Shown here: positions 7,925 to 15,694 of the stretch, in pieces
How the letters are laid out: every line of letters begins with the position of its first letter
Position numbering within the stretch: the first letter of the stretch is position 1
Origin: Desulfotomaculaceae bacterium
GTDB taxonomy: Bacteria; Bacillota; Desulfotomaculia; Desulfotomaculales; Pelotomaculaceae
Assembly: GCA_028696455.1 (NCBI GenBank)
Contig: JAQVGZ010000019.1
Location: forward strand, 1 to 34,624
DNA: 34,624 nt
Reading direction: 5' to 3'
Position numbers and translations under genes: made by a program
The notes under the pieces: generated by a model
What the model was told of the DNA's origin: nothing
Databases searched by the model: none
What the model saw: only the letters and a program-made list of their open reading frames with translations

Positions 7925-8049
7925 CCACTAGCAAATACCTACGCTAAATAGAAAATTTATAATAGTTTTCACACAGGTAGGATTTTGGGTTTTTTTGTTG
8001 AATATCCATATCATTAGCCAACTATTATAAAATTAAAGGAGGGTATTTG

Positions 8050-9495
8050 GTGAATCGAGTTATTACTTTGTGTTTAGCACTGGCGTTGGGAGTTTTTATG
8101 CTTCTCCCCGGCACAGCTTCAGGCGCCACCACGGAAAACATCCACTCCTATTCCGTACTATTCAATGAAAATGCTATCCCCGGCCATTTTAAAACGAGCA
8201 TTGAATCCATGGGTGGAAAAATTGTTTATTCCGTTCCCGAAATCGGATTTGCACAAGTTAATAGTAATAATAATATTTTATTTGATTTAAAAAGCTTGTC
8301 TTCGGTAAAGTCGGTCAATCCTTCAATTTCCTGGCCGGCGCCTGCAGTGCATACAACCGGCTTTGAAGAATATTTAACCCTGGATTATTCAGATTATCCC
8401 TACATAAGAGATCTGCAATGGGATGTTCACCGTGTTACTAAAAATGGTGCCAGTTATCATTTAGGCACCGGTTCCAATGATGTCGTTGTAGGGATAATTG
8501 ACAGCGGCATCGACCGCGATCACCCGGATTTGGTTAAAAACCTGCTGCCAGGATCGAAAAACTTTGTTCCCGCGGGTGGATACCGGAATACGGAACCGCA
8601 AGAAACAGGCAATGTCAACGAGTTTGACGACAAAACGGGGCATGGTAGTCACATTGCCGGAACCATTGCCGCCAATGGAAAGATGCTGGGCGTGGCACCG
8701 GACACGGGCATACGGGCTTACCGCGTATTCGGCCAGTCCAGCGCGGAAACCGGCTGGGTTGCTGCGGCAATTATCGCAGCGGCAAATGATAGTGTAGACG
8801 TCATCACATTGAGTCTGGAGGGTTTCTATTTACATGGGCAAACTTTTTACCTGGACCCTCTAACTGGAGAAAAAACTGCATTGGGAAATGATACAGCTGA
8901 CTTTGCCGCGTACAAAAGAGTTATCGATTATGCGGTAAATAAAGGTTGCCTGGTGGTCACCGCATCCGGCAATCAAGGTCTGAATATGACCAATAAAGGA
9001 CATGTGACCAACTACCTGAACTCGGTTTACAGTGGAAGTGGTCTGTATTTTGTAGGAGCAACGTTCGAAGCGCCCGGTACGATTCCCGGTGTGGTGACGG
9101 TTTCCGCCACGGGACCTGATGATAACCTGGCGATATACTCCAATTATGGACCTGGTTTTATCGATCTGGCCGCCCCCGGTGGTGATATGGCGAAGTTCCT
9201 TGAATATCAACTAAGCGGTAGAATACCGGAGGATTACTTTAGCGAGGGACTTTATAAAGAGGAGTTTTGTTTGAGCACTAATCATTTAGGTGGTTACAGC
9301 TACAACGCAGGAACATCAATGGCTGTTCCTAAAGCAGCTGCAGTAGCATCTCTGATTATAGACAAGTATGGAAAAATAGGGCCCAAAAAGGTGGCGAATA
9401 AGCTCTTTAAGAAGGGCGTTGAACCGGTAACCGGGAAGGATAAGAAATATTATGGAAGTGGCCGTTTGAATGCATTCAAAGCATTAACGGACTAA
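8050..9495 (+). CDS. Secreted S8 (subtilisin-like) serine protease
   Basis: 481 residues. A signal peptide (residues 1 to about 26, hydrophobic core TLCLALALGVFMLLPG, likely cleaved after TASGA) is followed by an I9-like propeptide, about 30-100 (HSYSVLFNENAIPGHFKTSI onward), and then the peptidase domain. The catalytic triad is Asp151 in VGIIDSGIDRDHPD, His198 in TGHGSHIAGT and Ser423 in NAGTSMAVPKA, with the oxyanion Asn308 in TASGN. It is probably an exported, self-processed protease. The GTG at 8050 was chosen because AAGGAGGG ends 6 bases before it. A TTG at 8047 is too close. It is monocistronic and ends at a strong hairpin (9573-9616). No lantibiotic or other dedicated substrate gene is near it. 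Confidence 0.92.
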   Translation: MNRVITLCLALALGVFMLLPGTASGATTENIHSYSVLFNENAIPGHFKTSIESMGGKIVYSVPEIGFAQVNSNNNILFDLKSLSSVKSVNPSISWPAPAVHTTGFEEYLTLDYSDYPYIRDLQWDVHRVTKNGASYHLGTGSNDVVVGIIDSGIDRDHPDLVKNLLPGSKNFVPAGGYRNTEPQETGNVNEFDDKTGHGSHIAGTIAANGKMLGVAPDTGIRAYRVFGQSSAETGWVAAAIIAAANDSVDVITLSLEGFYLHGQTFYLDPLTGEKTALGNDTADFAAYKRVIDYAVNKGCLVVTASGNQGLNMTNKGHVTNYLNSVYSGSGLYFVGATFEAPGTIPGVVTVSATGPDDNLAIYSNYGPGFIDLAAPGGDMAKFLEYQLSGRIPEDYFSEGLYKEEFCLSTNHLGGYSYNAGTSMAVPKAAAVASLIIDKYGKIGPKKVANKLFKKGVEPVTGKDKKYYGSGRLNAFKALTD

Positions 9496-9572
9496 TTAGC
9501 ATACCGTTTTGGATACCTTCAGACGTAAATTGTTATGATCATTACATCTAACAACTGAAATCGCTCCCTAAA

Positions 9573-9616
9573 GTCATGCCGCCGGTTTAGTGCCGGCGGT
9601 ATGACGATATTTTTAT
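9573..9616. terminator. Intrinsic terminator between the subtilase and leuA2
   Basis: A 13-bp stem (GTCATGCCGCCGG at 9573-9585 with CCGGCGGTATGAC at 9593-9605, one G-U pair) has a 7-base loop and is followed by GATATTTTTATT. It serves the plus-strand subtilase and may also stop the convergent leuA2 transcript. Confidence 0.88.
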
Positions 9617-9660
9617 TATCCAATTGCTGCCTGTTAAAGCTGCTTATTTAATCAGAAATC

Positions 9661-11160
9661 TTACCTTTTAATTTTATTAAGCGCATTGATATAGGCCTTG
9701 GCGCTGGCCTCAATGACATCGGTGCTAATACCCTTTCCCACCACCAGCCCGTTATCTCCGGAGCAAAGCTTGACTGTCGCTTCCCCCAGGGCCTCACTGC
9801 CCCGGGTCACCGAGCTCAAAGAATAATCCTCCAGTCGCACCTCCACACCGGTCAGCCGGTCGATGGCTTTAAACACAGCGTCAACCGGGCCGTTGCCGCA
9901 GGCAGCATCCATGTACTCAGTGGCGTCGATATCGACTGACACAGTGGCAGTGGCTGTCGATACACCGGAGGTGGCCACGGCAATATTTTTTAAAGTAATC
10001 CAGTTGCCGTTGGATACGGGCATACCCATCAGGGCATGGAGGTCCTCATCAAAAATTTCCTTTTTCAGATCGGCCAGCTGCAAGAACTGCTGGTAAACAT
10101 TATCCAGCTCTTTTTCGTGCAATTGGTAGCCCAATTCCTGCAGGCGGTGCCTGAGCGCGTGACGGCCGGACCGGGCGCTCAAGTTGATCGTGCTGTGCAG
10201 CCCGCCAATAATTTCAGGCTGAATTATTTCATAGGTCAGCCGGTCTTTCAAAATACCGTCCTGGTGGATGCCGGACGCATGCATAAAGGCCCCCGCCCCG
10301 ACGATGGCTTTATGAACAGGCACCGGCACCCCGGTCACCCGGGATACCAGCCTGCTGGTGGCTGATATTTCCCTGGTGTTCACCCTCACCTCCAACCCGT
10401 ATTGCTTACGCCGGGTGTAGACGGCCATGATCACTTCCTCCAGCGAGGTATTGCCAGCCCGCTCACCAATGCCGTTAATGGCCCCCTCCACCTGCCCCGC
10501 CCCGGCCAGGATGCCCGCCAGTGAATTAGCGGTAGACATGCCCAGGTCGTCATGGCAGTGTACGCTCACCACTACCTTCTCAATCCCGCTAACATTATGC
10601 ATTAAATAGGAGATCAAGTCTTCATATTCAAAGGGAGTGGCATAGCCCACAGTGTCAGGAATATTTACTACCGTGGCGCCGGCCTTAATTGCACTTTCGA
10701 TTACAGCAGCAAGAAAGGCCCGGTCGCTGCGAAAAGCGTCCTCGGCATAAAACTCAACGTCACTGACATATTTTTTGGCGTGCTTTACCGCGGCTACCGC
10801 TACCTCGAGCACCCGCTCCGGCGCAAGCTTAAGCTTTTTCTCCATATGTACCGGTGAGACCCCGATCCCGGTGTGTATTCTTGGATATTCAGCCCCCTGC
10901 AAGGCTTGCGCGCAGCAGTCGATGTCACTCTCCACGGCGCGGGTCAGACCACAAATAGACACACCTTTTACCTCCCGGGCAATCAAGCTTACCGCAGCTG
11001 CGTCTCCCGGCGAAGATGCCGGAAAGCCCGCCTCAATTACATCCACCCCAAGCCTGACCAACTGCCTGGCCACCTTGAGCTTTTCCGCAGCATTCAAGGT
11101 AATCCCTAATGATTGCTCCCCATCCCTTAAGGTGGTATCGAATATATACAGCCTGCGCAT
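9661..11160 (-). CDS. leuA: 2-isopropylmalate synthase-like protein, second copy (T-box controlled)
   Basis: 499 residues, a full-length member of the LeuA/citramalate/homocitrate synthase family. The metal and catalytic motifs are present: [12 protein letters not shown] at residues 8-19, [30 protein letters not shown] and ASGIHQDG. The C-terminal LeuA_dimer region (about 365-499, with [20 protein letters not shown]) is the usual leucine-binding regulatory domain. The reaction is acetyl-CoA plus 2-oxoisovalerate to 2-isopropylmalate. The site usually read G-K-x-SGRHA here reads SARSGRHA, so a shifted substrate (for example citramalate or homocitrate formation) is possible. The ATG at 11160 has GAGGGGG at about 11167-11173. 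Its own promoter and T-box leader lie upstream. The other leuA is at 27988-29523 in the main operon. Confidence 0.85.
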   Translation of the reverse strand: MRRLYIFDTTLRDGEQSLGITLNAAEKLKVARQLVRLGVDVIEAGFPASSPGDAAAVSLIAREVKGVSICGLTRAVESDIDCCAQALQGAEYPRIHTGIGVSPVHMEKKLKLAPERVLEVAVAAVKHAKKYVSDVEFYAEDAFRSDRAFLAAVIESAIKAGATVVNIPDTVGYATPFEYEDLISYLMHNVSGIEKVVVSVHCHDDLGMSTANSLAGILAGAGQVEGAINGIGERAGNTSLEEVIMAVYTRRKQYGLEVRVNTREISATSRLVSRVTGVPVPVHKAIVGAGAFMHASGIHQDGILKDRLTYEIIQPEIIGGLHSTINLSARSGRHALRHRLQELGYQLHEKELDNVYQQFLQLADLKKEIFDEDLHALMGMPVSNGNWITLKNIAVATSGVSTATATVSVDIDATEYMDAACGNGPVDAVFKAIDRLTGVEVRLEDYSLSSVTRGSEALGEATVKLCSGDNGLVVGKGISTDVIEASAKAYINALNKIKR

Positions 11161-11233
11161 TATTAATTCCCCCTCTTAAAATTCCATTACTTACTAAAAC
11201 TAAACCTCTAAGATCGCTAAGGTCTGATTCCAT
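11033..11233 (-). CDS. Possible leader ORF between the T-box and leuA2, out of frame with leuA2
   Basis: The ATG at 11233 follows a very good Shine-Dalgarno sequence (GAGGAGG, 11242-11248, 8-base spacing) directly downstream of the T-box terminator. It opens a 66-codon frame beginning MESDLSDLRGLVLVSNGIL, with five Leu in the first 19 codons, and runs 128 bases into leuA2 in another frame. Only the first part is not imposed by leuA2. It may be a translated leucine-rich leader that couples ribosome flow to leuA2, or the site may just be a spare ribosome landing point. No homolog comes to mind. Confidence 0.3.
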   Translation of the reverse strand: MESDLSDLRGLVLVSNGILRGGINNAQAVYIRYHLKGWGAIIRDYLECCGKAQGGQAVGQAWGGCN

Positions 11234-11254
11234 CAACACCACCTCCTCGCAAGA

Positions 11255-11529
11255 AATTAAAGACCCTGCGCCTTTTTTGAGACGCAGGGTTCACCTTCGC
11301 GGTACCACTCAAATTAACGGCGACTTTAAGCCGTTCCCTCCAAAGGATACGGGATAAAAATCCGATATCCCCTTCCTTTTAACGGCGGAAGCCCCGTCCG
11401 GTCCTAATCTCACCATTGATTTCAGCCGGCTACTCCAGGGAGAGTTCTGCGCTAAGCCTTCGGCCGCCTTGCACCACCCGGCGGTTCTCTGAACCTGGCT
11501 GTAAACACTTACTATTCCCTTTCATCGTC
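11255..11529 (-). promoter_or_regulatory. T-box riboswitch leader of leuA2 (probably tRNA-Leu specific)
   Basis: On the minus strand the leader starts with GACGATGAAAGGGAATAGTA (11529-11510), typical of T-box stem I. It then has the specifier region GAACTCTCCCTGGAGTAGCC (about 11446-11427). A T-box core TGGTACCGCG at 11307-11298 is followed by a terminator (ACCCTGCG 11290-11283 with CGCAGGGT 11270-11263, then CTTTAATTT). Uncharged tRNA should stabilise the antiterminator and allow leuA2 expression. Leu triplets CTC (11444-11442) and CTG (11438-11436) both lie in the specifier region. I cannot fix which is read without folding stem I. Confidence 0.9.
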
Positions 11530-11545
11530 TTTAAATATAGTATGG

Positions 11546-11575
11546 ATTTTACCAGCAAATAAGTATCTTTGTCAA
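11546..11575 (-). promoter_or_regulatory. Sigma-A promoter of the leuA2 T-box transcript
   Basis: TTGACA (11575-11570), an 18-base spacer and TAAAAT (11551-11546) lie just upstream of the T-box stem I. A start near 11539 would place stem I at the very 5' end of the RNA, as is usual. Confidence 0.75.
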
Positions 11576-11682
11576 TGGGTCAGGAAACATTTTCTGAAAC
11601 AGCAATTGGAGCAATTGACTACAATTAGACCATTCGTATCCGGAACCAGATAGACAAGAAACACGCTGCTCCTTTAATTAGA

Positions 11683-11726
11683 AAAAGCACTTCCCCATAG
11701 GACAGGGACCTGAGGAAAGTGCTTTT
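11683..11726. terminator. Bidirectional terminator after lipoprotein gene copy B
   Basis: AAAAGCACTTCC (11683-11694) pairs with GGAAAGTGCTTTT (11714-11726) with one bulged base. It lies 38 bases beyond the stop of the lipoprotein gene. It has the same outline and partly the same loop as the hairpin at 4368-4412, with matched base changes in both arms, so it was probably duplicated together with the gene. Confidence 0.75.
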
Positions 11727-11764
11727 AACCTGTTAATTATAAACCGTTTTAACAGCAATGACTG

Positions 11765-12697
11765 TTAAGCGGAAAGCCATTGCTTCATTTTTTCAATCAC
11801 CTGTTGCCTCTCCTGAACCACCTTATCAGTTAGGATATAATTCTCATTCTTTAATACCTCAAGATAGCCGGAAAAAGCTTCGGCGAATTTCCCACCGGCT
11901 GACGTATCGAAGTTTTTGTAGCTTTCTTGAAAGTCTTTTCTTAAAAACTTGGTGTTATAAGCAAACGCCGGTGTATTGTTTAACCCGGATAAATAGAAGT
12001 TTACATAACGCAAATACAGCTCCTCAATATCTGCCCGCATTACAGAGACTGGATAGTCTTTAATATAGCTCTCCTGCGCTCCAATTCTTTTTAGTATTTC
12101 GTCAGGTGTGATCAGCAGCGCTGCATCGGCAGCAGGCGGGTTCTTGCTTTCTACAGCCATAATTTTATAGTAATTTTTAATATCATCAGTCAAGTATACA
12201 TAATACTGTTGATAAAACTGGTAATCAATCACCGGAAAATATATGCCTTCAGCACTGCGTGCCAGGTACCCCGTGTCCCTTACCTCTTCCAGCATTCTTT
12301 TAATTTCCGGATCTTTTATTTGATCAAGCTGCTGCATGCTGAAGGAATAGCCGAACTCTTTATGCAGTCCATTGGGGATGGTTTTTGTCCATTTTTCCTC
12401 CTTACCCCCGGCAAACTGCTGGTCCAGTTCCTCTAAAGACTTTTTTTGCCTGGTCTCATAGCCGGTTACTAATTGGTTTGCACCTTCTTTGGTTACTTTG
12501 GAGATGTTGGTGTCGATAAAGGCCAGGATTTCTTTTTCTGCCGCGTTTTCTCTCATCAACCTTTCAAATTCAGCAAGCACTGCCTGGTCCTGCAGCTTTT
12601 CCTCACTTGCCGTACTGCCGGGCCCGGTACAGCCAAACAGAAAAACCACTACTGACAGGTAAGTCAGGATTAAAAACAAGGGTTTAACTATTCTCAT
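11765..12697 (-). CDS. Lipoprotein of unknown function, paralog B
   Basis: 310 residues and close to collinear with the product of 4448-5380. It has the same type II signal peptide (MRIVKPLFLILTYLSVVV, then LFGC) and no recognised domain. The ATG at 12697 is chosen because an AAAGGAG sequence lies just upstream and the first paralog starts at the same residue. In-frame codons up to 12787 are not conserved in the other copy. Differences cluster in the C-terminal half (for example IKDYPVSVMRADI against IRNYSASAKRADI). It follows the beta-propeller gene by 135 bases on the same strand. This context differs from copy A, so the two copies may be expressed under different conditions. Confidence 0.85.
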   Translation of the reverse strand: MRIVKPLFLILTYLSVVVFLFGCTGPGSTASEEKLQDQAVLAEFERLMRENAAEKEILAFIDTNISKVTKEGANQLVTGYETRQKKSLEELDQQFAGGKEEKWTKTIPNGLHKEFGYSFSMQQLDQIKDPEIKRMLEEVRDTGYLARSAEGIYFPVIDYQFYQQYYVYLTDDIKNYYKIMAVESKNPPAADAALLITPDEILKRIGAQESYIKDYPVSVMRADIEELYLRYVNFYLSGLNNTPAFAYNTKFLRKDFQESYKNFDTSAGGKFAEAFSGYLEVLKNENYILTDKVVQERQQVIEKMKQWLSA

Positions 12698-12832
12698 GAC
12701 ATGCTCCTTTGTAAAGAGTATGGTTCGCATCATACAGAAACAGGCCACTAGCGTATTTATTGCGAAAGCATCTGCCAAGACCGTCACCAGCAGAGGAACC
12801 TATGCAATTGCTTTCGACGCGGAGCCACTACA

Positions 12833-15211
12833 TTACTTTAGCTCCACCGTACTTATTTCAGCCAGGCTGTCTAAGCTGTTTGCCCGGATATATTTCCCCG
12901 ACAGGGTATATAACACGTCATCAATATATAGGACCCTGCTAATATTTTTTTCGCTGTCATACCAATAACTGCCGGCCTTCTGATAATCCTGATCTGAAAT
13001 GTGGGTGATCCGCCCCTTGAGCTTAAAGCCGTCAGTCAAATCTATATTATACACATAGGCTCCCTGATAGATAAACTCGCCATAAGCTGGGAAGCCCCCC
13101 TGTACTTCACTGCCCTTCACCTCCGAGACGCTGACGGGAAAGGCCAGCAGATTTTTATCCCTGGCAAACAGCAAAGCCTTGTGGTTATACAATAACTCGG
13201 AATCCGTACCCCAATCGCCTATTTTTTCTACAAACATTTCTTTGGGATTGGTTACATCCGTTACATCAAAGATGGCCATTTTCATACCGGTATAGTAAGC
13301 CATACTGTCGACTTCGCCCTTACCACCCTTTTGCCCGAGCTCAATGGTATCCTTGCCAAAGCCGATCACGTGGTCCTCGTCATAGGGGTGCAGGTAATTA
13401 CTATATCCTGGTATTTTCAATGCACCAAGAATTTCGGGCTGACCAGGGTCTTTTAAGTCAATCACAAACAACGGGTCCACTGTTTTAAACGTCACCATAT
13501 AAGCCCGGTCTCCGGTGAATCTTACGGAGTAGATTCTTTCCCCGGGTGCAATATTCTCCAGCTTGCCGGTTATATTCAAGGACTCACCCAGAACATACAT
13601 ATTATTTTTTGATGTATGTTCGTCACTTCGCCAAATTTCGCCTTTGGTTGTGGCAATCCGGAAGTACCCGTTATACTCATCCATTGAAAACTGGTTTAGA
13701 ATGGTCCCCGGCACTTCTCCTTTGGTAGAGTAAGTTAATTTTCCGTCATTCATGGCGAATTTATAAATTCTGGTATTATTCCTGTCCACAGCAGGCCGGG
13801 GCATAGGCAAAAACCCCGTCTTATCTTCCATTATTCCATATTGATAACTGGTTACCGCCACGTATAGATTCTCCGTCGAAACATAAACATTCTCACCGGA
13901 ACCGAGGATAGTGTTAATATCCGCCTTTTTCTCCGGCCGGTCCAGGTTTAAGCCGGCCACAAGGAGGTAATTAGGCTGCACAGCATCAGGGAAACACTTG
14001 ATGTTGCCATAATCGATATCTACAAACTCATCGCCTGCTGCTGTATCCCGGTAGAAAGGCTGCGGGTTCTCTATCTCTCTCATGGGGTAGTAATAAATAC
14101 TTCTGTTGACTACCAAGTAAAATGATGAGCCAATTTTGCGGGAGGAAACATATCTTCCTCCAAGATCCAGTTCACGCACCTTGTTGATATTTGTCTTGTC
14201 ACTGATATCATAGACAATGGCGCTGACCAGTTCATGCTGGTAAGGAGGAGGGTAAATCTCGGTACTTATTTTTTTGCTGTCTTCCCGCATAATGATCGGC
14301 ATGTCCATGTACACACTGGTTTGGCCAATCACAATCATGTTCTTTTCATCCACGTACAATTCGCTGGGGGAAAAGTTTTTCCCGGCAAAGTCAATGGTGT
14401 CTACTATCTCCATGTCGCTGGCAGGGTAGGCCTTGGCGATTACCACCCGCTGCCCGTTGACCATATAAATATAACTGCCGTCGGTTTTAACAAGATCAGC
14501 CTCATCCACACCCTCGACCTGGACATTGGTTTTAGAATAATCAGCACCGCCAGCCCCCGCCGCTGACTGCGCCGTATCCGCCATTTCCTTTCTCGCGCCC
14601 TGGTTCATCATTACCGATGGAGCACCACTGCGTCCTAGGCCTGAAACCTTATCCTGAGAATTAGCCAGCAGGTTCTTCAGGTTTTCGTAATTGCCTACTA
14701 CCGGCAGGTCGCTGCTTTCCGACAGGGGCTTGGGCAAATTGCCTGGAGGGCCAACCAGCACGCTCTGGTTCTCTTCGTCCCAGCCCACCTCATACCCAAG
14801 GGCTTCAGCCAGCCAGCGGGCAGGCACAAAGACCCGGTCACCCGCCAGCACGGGCACAACATCCATCGTCCGCTGCTGCTCTCCCACAGATAATAAGTTG
14901 CTGCCTACAGTCATCCGGATCGCTGAGCCAGCGGGGTTAAAGGAAACTGTTTGCGCCACATCATCCCAGATTATATTTTCATCCGGGATTCCCAGCGCCC
15001 GGCCGAGAAACCGCACAGGAACATAGGTCCGGCTGCCTTGAATAAATGCTGGAACATCCATGGCAGTGGCCTGGCCGTTACTGATATACATTTTTTGGCC
15101 GACCAAAAAAGTTGCCTGATGCTGGTTCAGCGCGTGCCCTTTTGGCTGAAGCCAGGGTATAAAAATTACTGAGAGGGCTAAAAACAAAACTAAAGCAATA
15201 AATTTTTTCAC
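12833..15211 (-). CDS. Secreted beta-propeller protein with copper amine oxidase-like N-terminal domain
   Basis: 792 residues. A signal peptide (MKKFIALVLFLALSVIFIPW) is followed, at about 30-155, by a copper-amine-oxidase-like N domain with two repeats (VPAFIQGSRTYVPVRFLGRALG and VPVLAGDRVFVPARWLAEALGY). This is a common stalk module in clostridial surface proteins and does not itself imply oxidase activity. From about residue 225 the protein matches the Beta_propel family: NVQVEGVDEADLVKTDGSYI, then repeats such as VSAIVYDISD, LFVIDLKDPGQPEILG and MAIFDVTDVTNPKEMFVEKI. The role is unknown, probably an envelope binding or scaffold protein. The start is GTG at 15211, with AGAGGTGG just upstream. 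The lipoprotein copy B follows and may be co-transcribed. Confidence 0.85.
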   Translation of the reverse strand: MKKFIALVLFLALSVIFIPWLQPKGHALNQHQATFLVGQKMYISNGQATAMDVPAFIQGSRTYVPVRFLGRALGIPDENIIWDDVAQTVSFNPAGSAIRMTVGSNLLSVGEQQRTMDVVPVLAGDRVFVPARWLAEALGYEVGWDEENQSVLVGPPGNLPKPLSESSDLPVVGNYENLKNLLANSQDKVSGLGRSGAPSVMMNQGARKEMADTAQSAAGAGGADYSKTNVQVEGVDEADLVKTDGSYIYMVNGQRVVIAKAYPASDMEIVDTIDFAGKNFSPSELYVDEKNMIVIGQTSVYMDMPIIMREDSKKISTEIYPPPYQHELVSAIVYDISDKTNINKVRELDLGGRYVSSRKIGSSFYLVVNRSIYYYPMREIENPQPFYRDTAAGDEFVDIDYGNIKCFPDAVQPNYLLVAGLNLDRPEKKADINTILGSGENVYVSTENLYVAVTSYQYGIMEDKTGFLPMPRPAVDRNNTRIYKFAMNDGKLTYSTKGEVPGTILNQFSMDEYNGYFRIATTKGEIWRSDEHTSKNNMYVLGESLNITGKLENIAPGERIYSVRFTGDRAYMVTFKTVDPLFVIDLKDPGQPEILGALKIPGYSNYLHPYDEDHVIGFGKDTIELGQKGGKGEVDSMAYYTGMKMAIFDVTDVTNPKEMFVEKIGDWGTDSELLYNHKALLFARDKNLLAFPVSVSEVKGSEVQGGFPAYGEFIYQGAYVYNIDLTDGFKLKGRITHISDQDYQKAGSYWYDSEKNISRVLYIDDVLYTLSGKYIRANSLDSLAEISTVELK

Positions 15212-15327
15212 AAAACCACCTCTTTAATTTTAGTTTATAATTAGACGCTCATTGTAATGAAAAGGTTCAATATTATTTAACCAGTTGATGATCAAATAAC
15301 TACTTTCCAAATATGCGCTTATCAGAG

Positions 15328-15370
15328 TAAAAAAATTACCGTAGCAAGTTTAATCACTGGCTACGGTAAT
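15328..15370 (-). terminator. Terminator of the tRNA-Glu gene
   Basis: An 11-bp perfect stem (ATTACCGTAGC at 15334-15344 on the plus strand with GCTACGGTAAT at 15360-15370) is followed on the minus strand by seven T. It lies 14 bases beyond the CCA end of the tRNA. Confidence 0.92.
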
Positions 15371-15383
15371 CAAATGTTGTGTA

Positions 15384-15458
15384 TGGTAGCCCCAAGGGGA
15401 CTCGAACCCCTGTTTCCGCCGTGAGAGGGCGGCGTCTTAACCGCTTGACCATAGGGCC
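15384..15458 (-). tRNA. tRNA-Glu, anticodon CTC
   Basis: 75 bases with the CCA end encoded. On the minus strand it starts GGCCCTATGGTCAAGCGGTT. The anticodon arm is CCGCC, loop CTCTCAC, GGCGG, giving anticodon CTC (reads GAG), and the T arm contains GGTTCGAGTC. The acceptor stem pairs along 7 bp with a G-U at the end. The body is the standard Firmicute tRNA-Glu. It is a single gene with its own promoter and terminator. Confidence 0.96.
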
Positions 15459-15479
15459 ATAACATTTACTACGAATACT

Positions 15480-15508
15480 ATATTAACAATTATAATAAAA
15501 CAAGTCAA
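15480..15508 (-). promoter_or_regulatory. Promoter of tRNA-Glu
   Basis: TTGACT (15508-15503), 17 bases and TAATAT (15485-15480) lie with a predicted start about 15 bases before the mature tRNA. Confidence 0.75.
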
Positions 15509-15639
15509 GTATCATAACAACCATTCTTGTCTTACTAACCATTGATTAAATAAATCTAAAACGTATCTCCAAATTATAATCATCAGCATGCCCACCACCG
15601 CCCCCGTAGAGCAGGCGATTTAGTCCTTGATCATATGGG

Positions 15640-15669
15640 AAAAGCGGAACACAGTAAACCCGTTCCGCT
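15640..15669 (-). terminator. Terminator of the SLH/Ig-like protein gene
   Basis: An 8-bp stem (AGCGGAAC 15643-15650 with GTTCCGCT 15662-15669) has TTTT on the minus-strand side. It lies 25 bases after the stop of the SLH gene. The rest of 15509-15694 holds nothing that I can identify. Confidence 0.8.
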
Positions 15670-15694
15670 CTTCTATTCAATTAATTAGTTTTTA

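Noticed and set aside
11109-11357. Plus-strand ORF across the leuA2 leader
   Set aside because: It is antisense to the T-box and the leuA2 start, which explain the sequence fully.
12697-12787. N-terminal extension of lipoprotein B to 12787
   Set aside because: No ribosome-binding site, it would bury the lipoprotein signal peptide, and copy A starts at the inner Met.
12740-12830. CGAAAGCA...TGCTTTCG inverted repeat between the beta-propeller and lipoprotein B genes as a terminator
   Set aside because: The loop is about 38 bases and no T run follows, so termination is unlikely; co-transcription stays possible.
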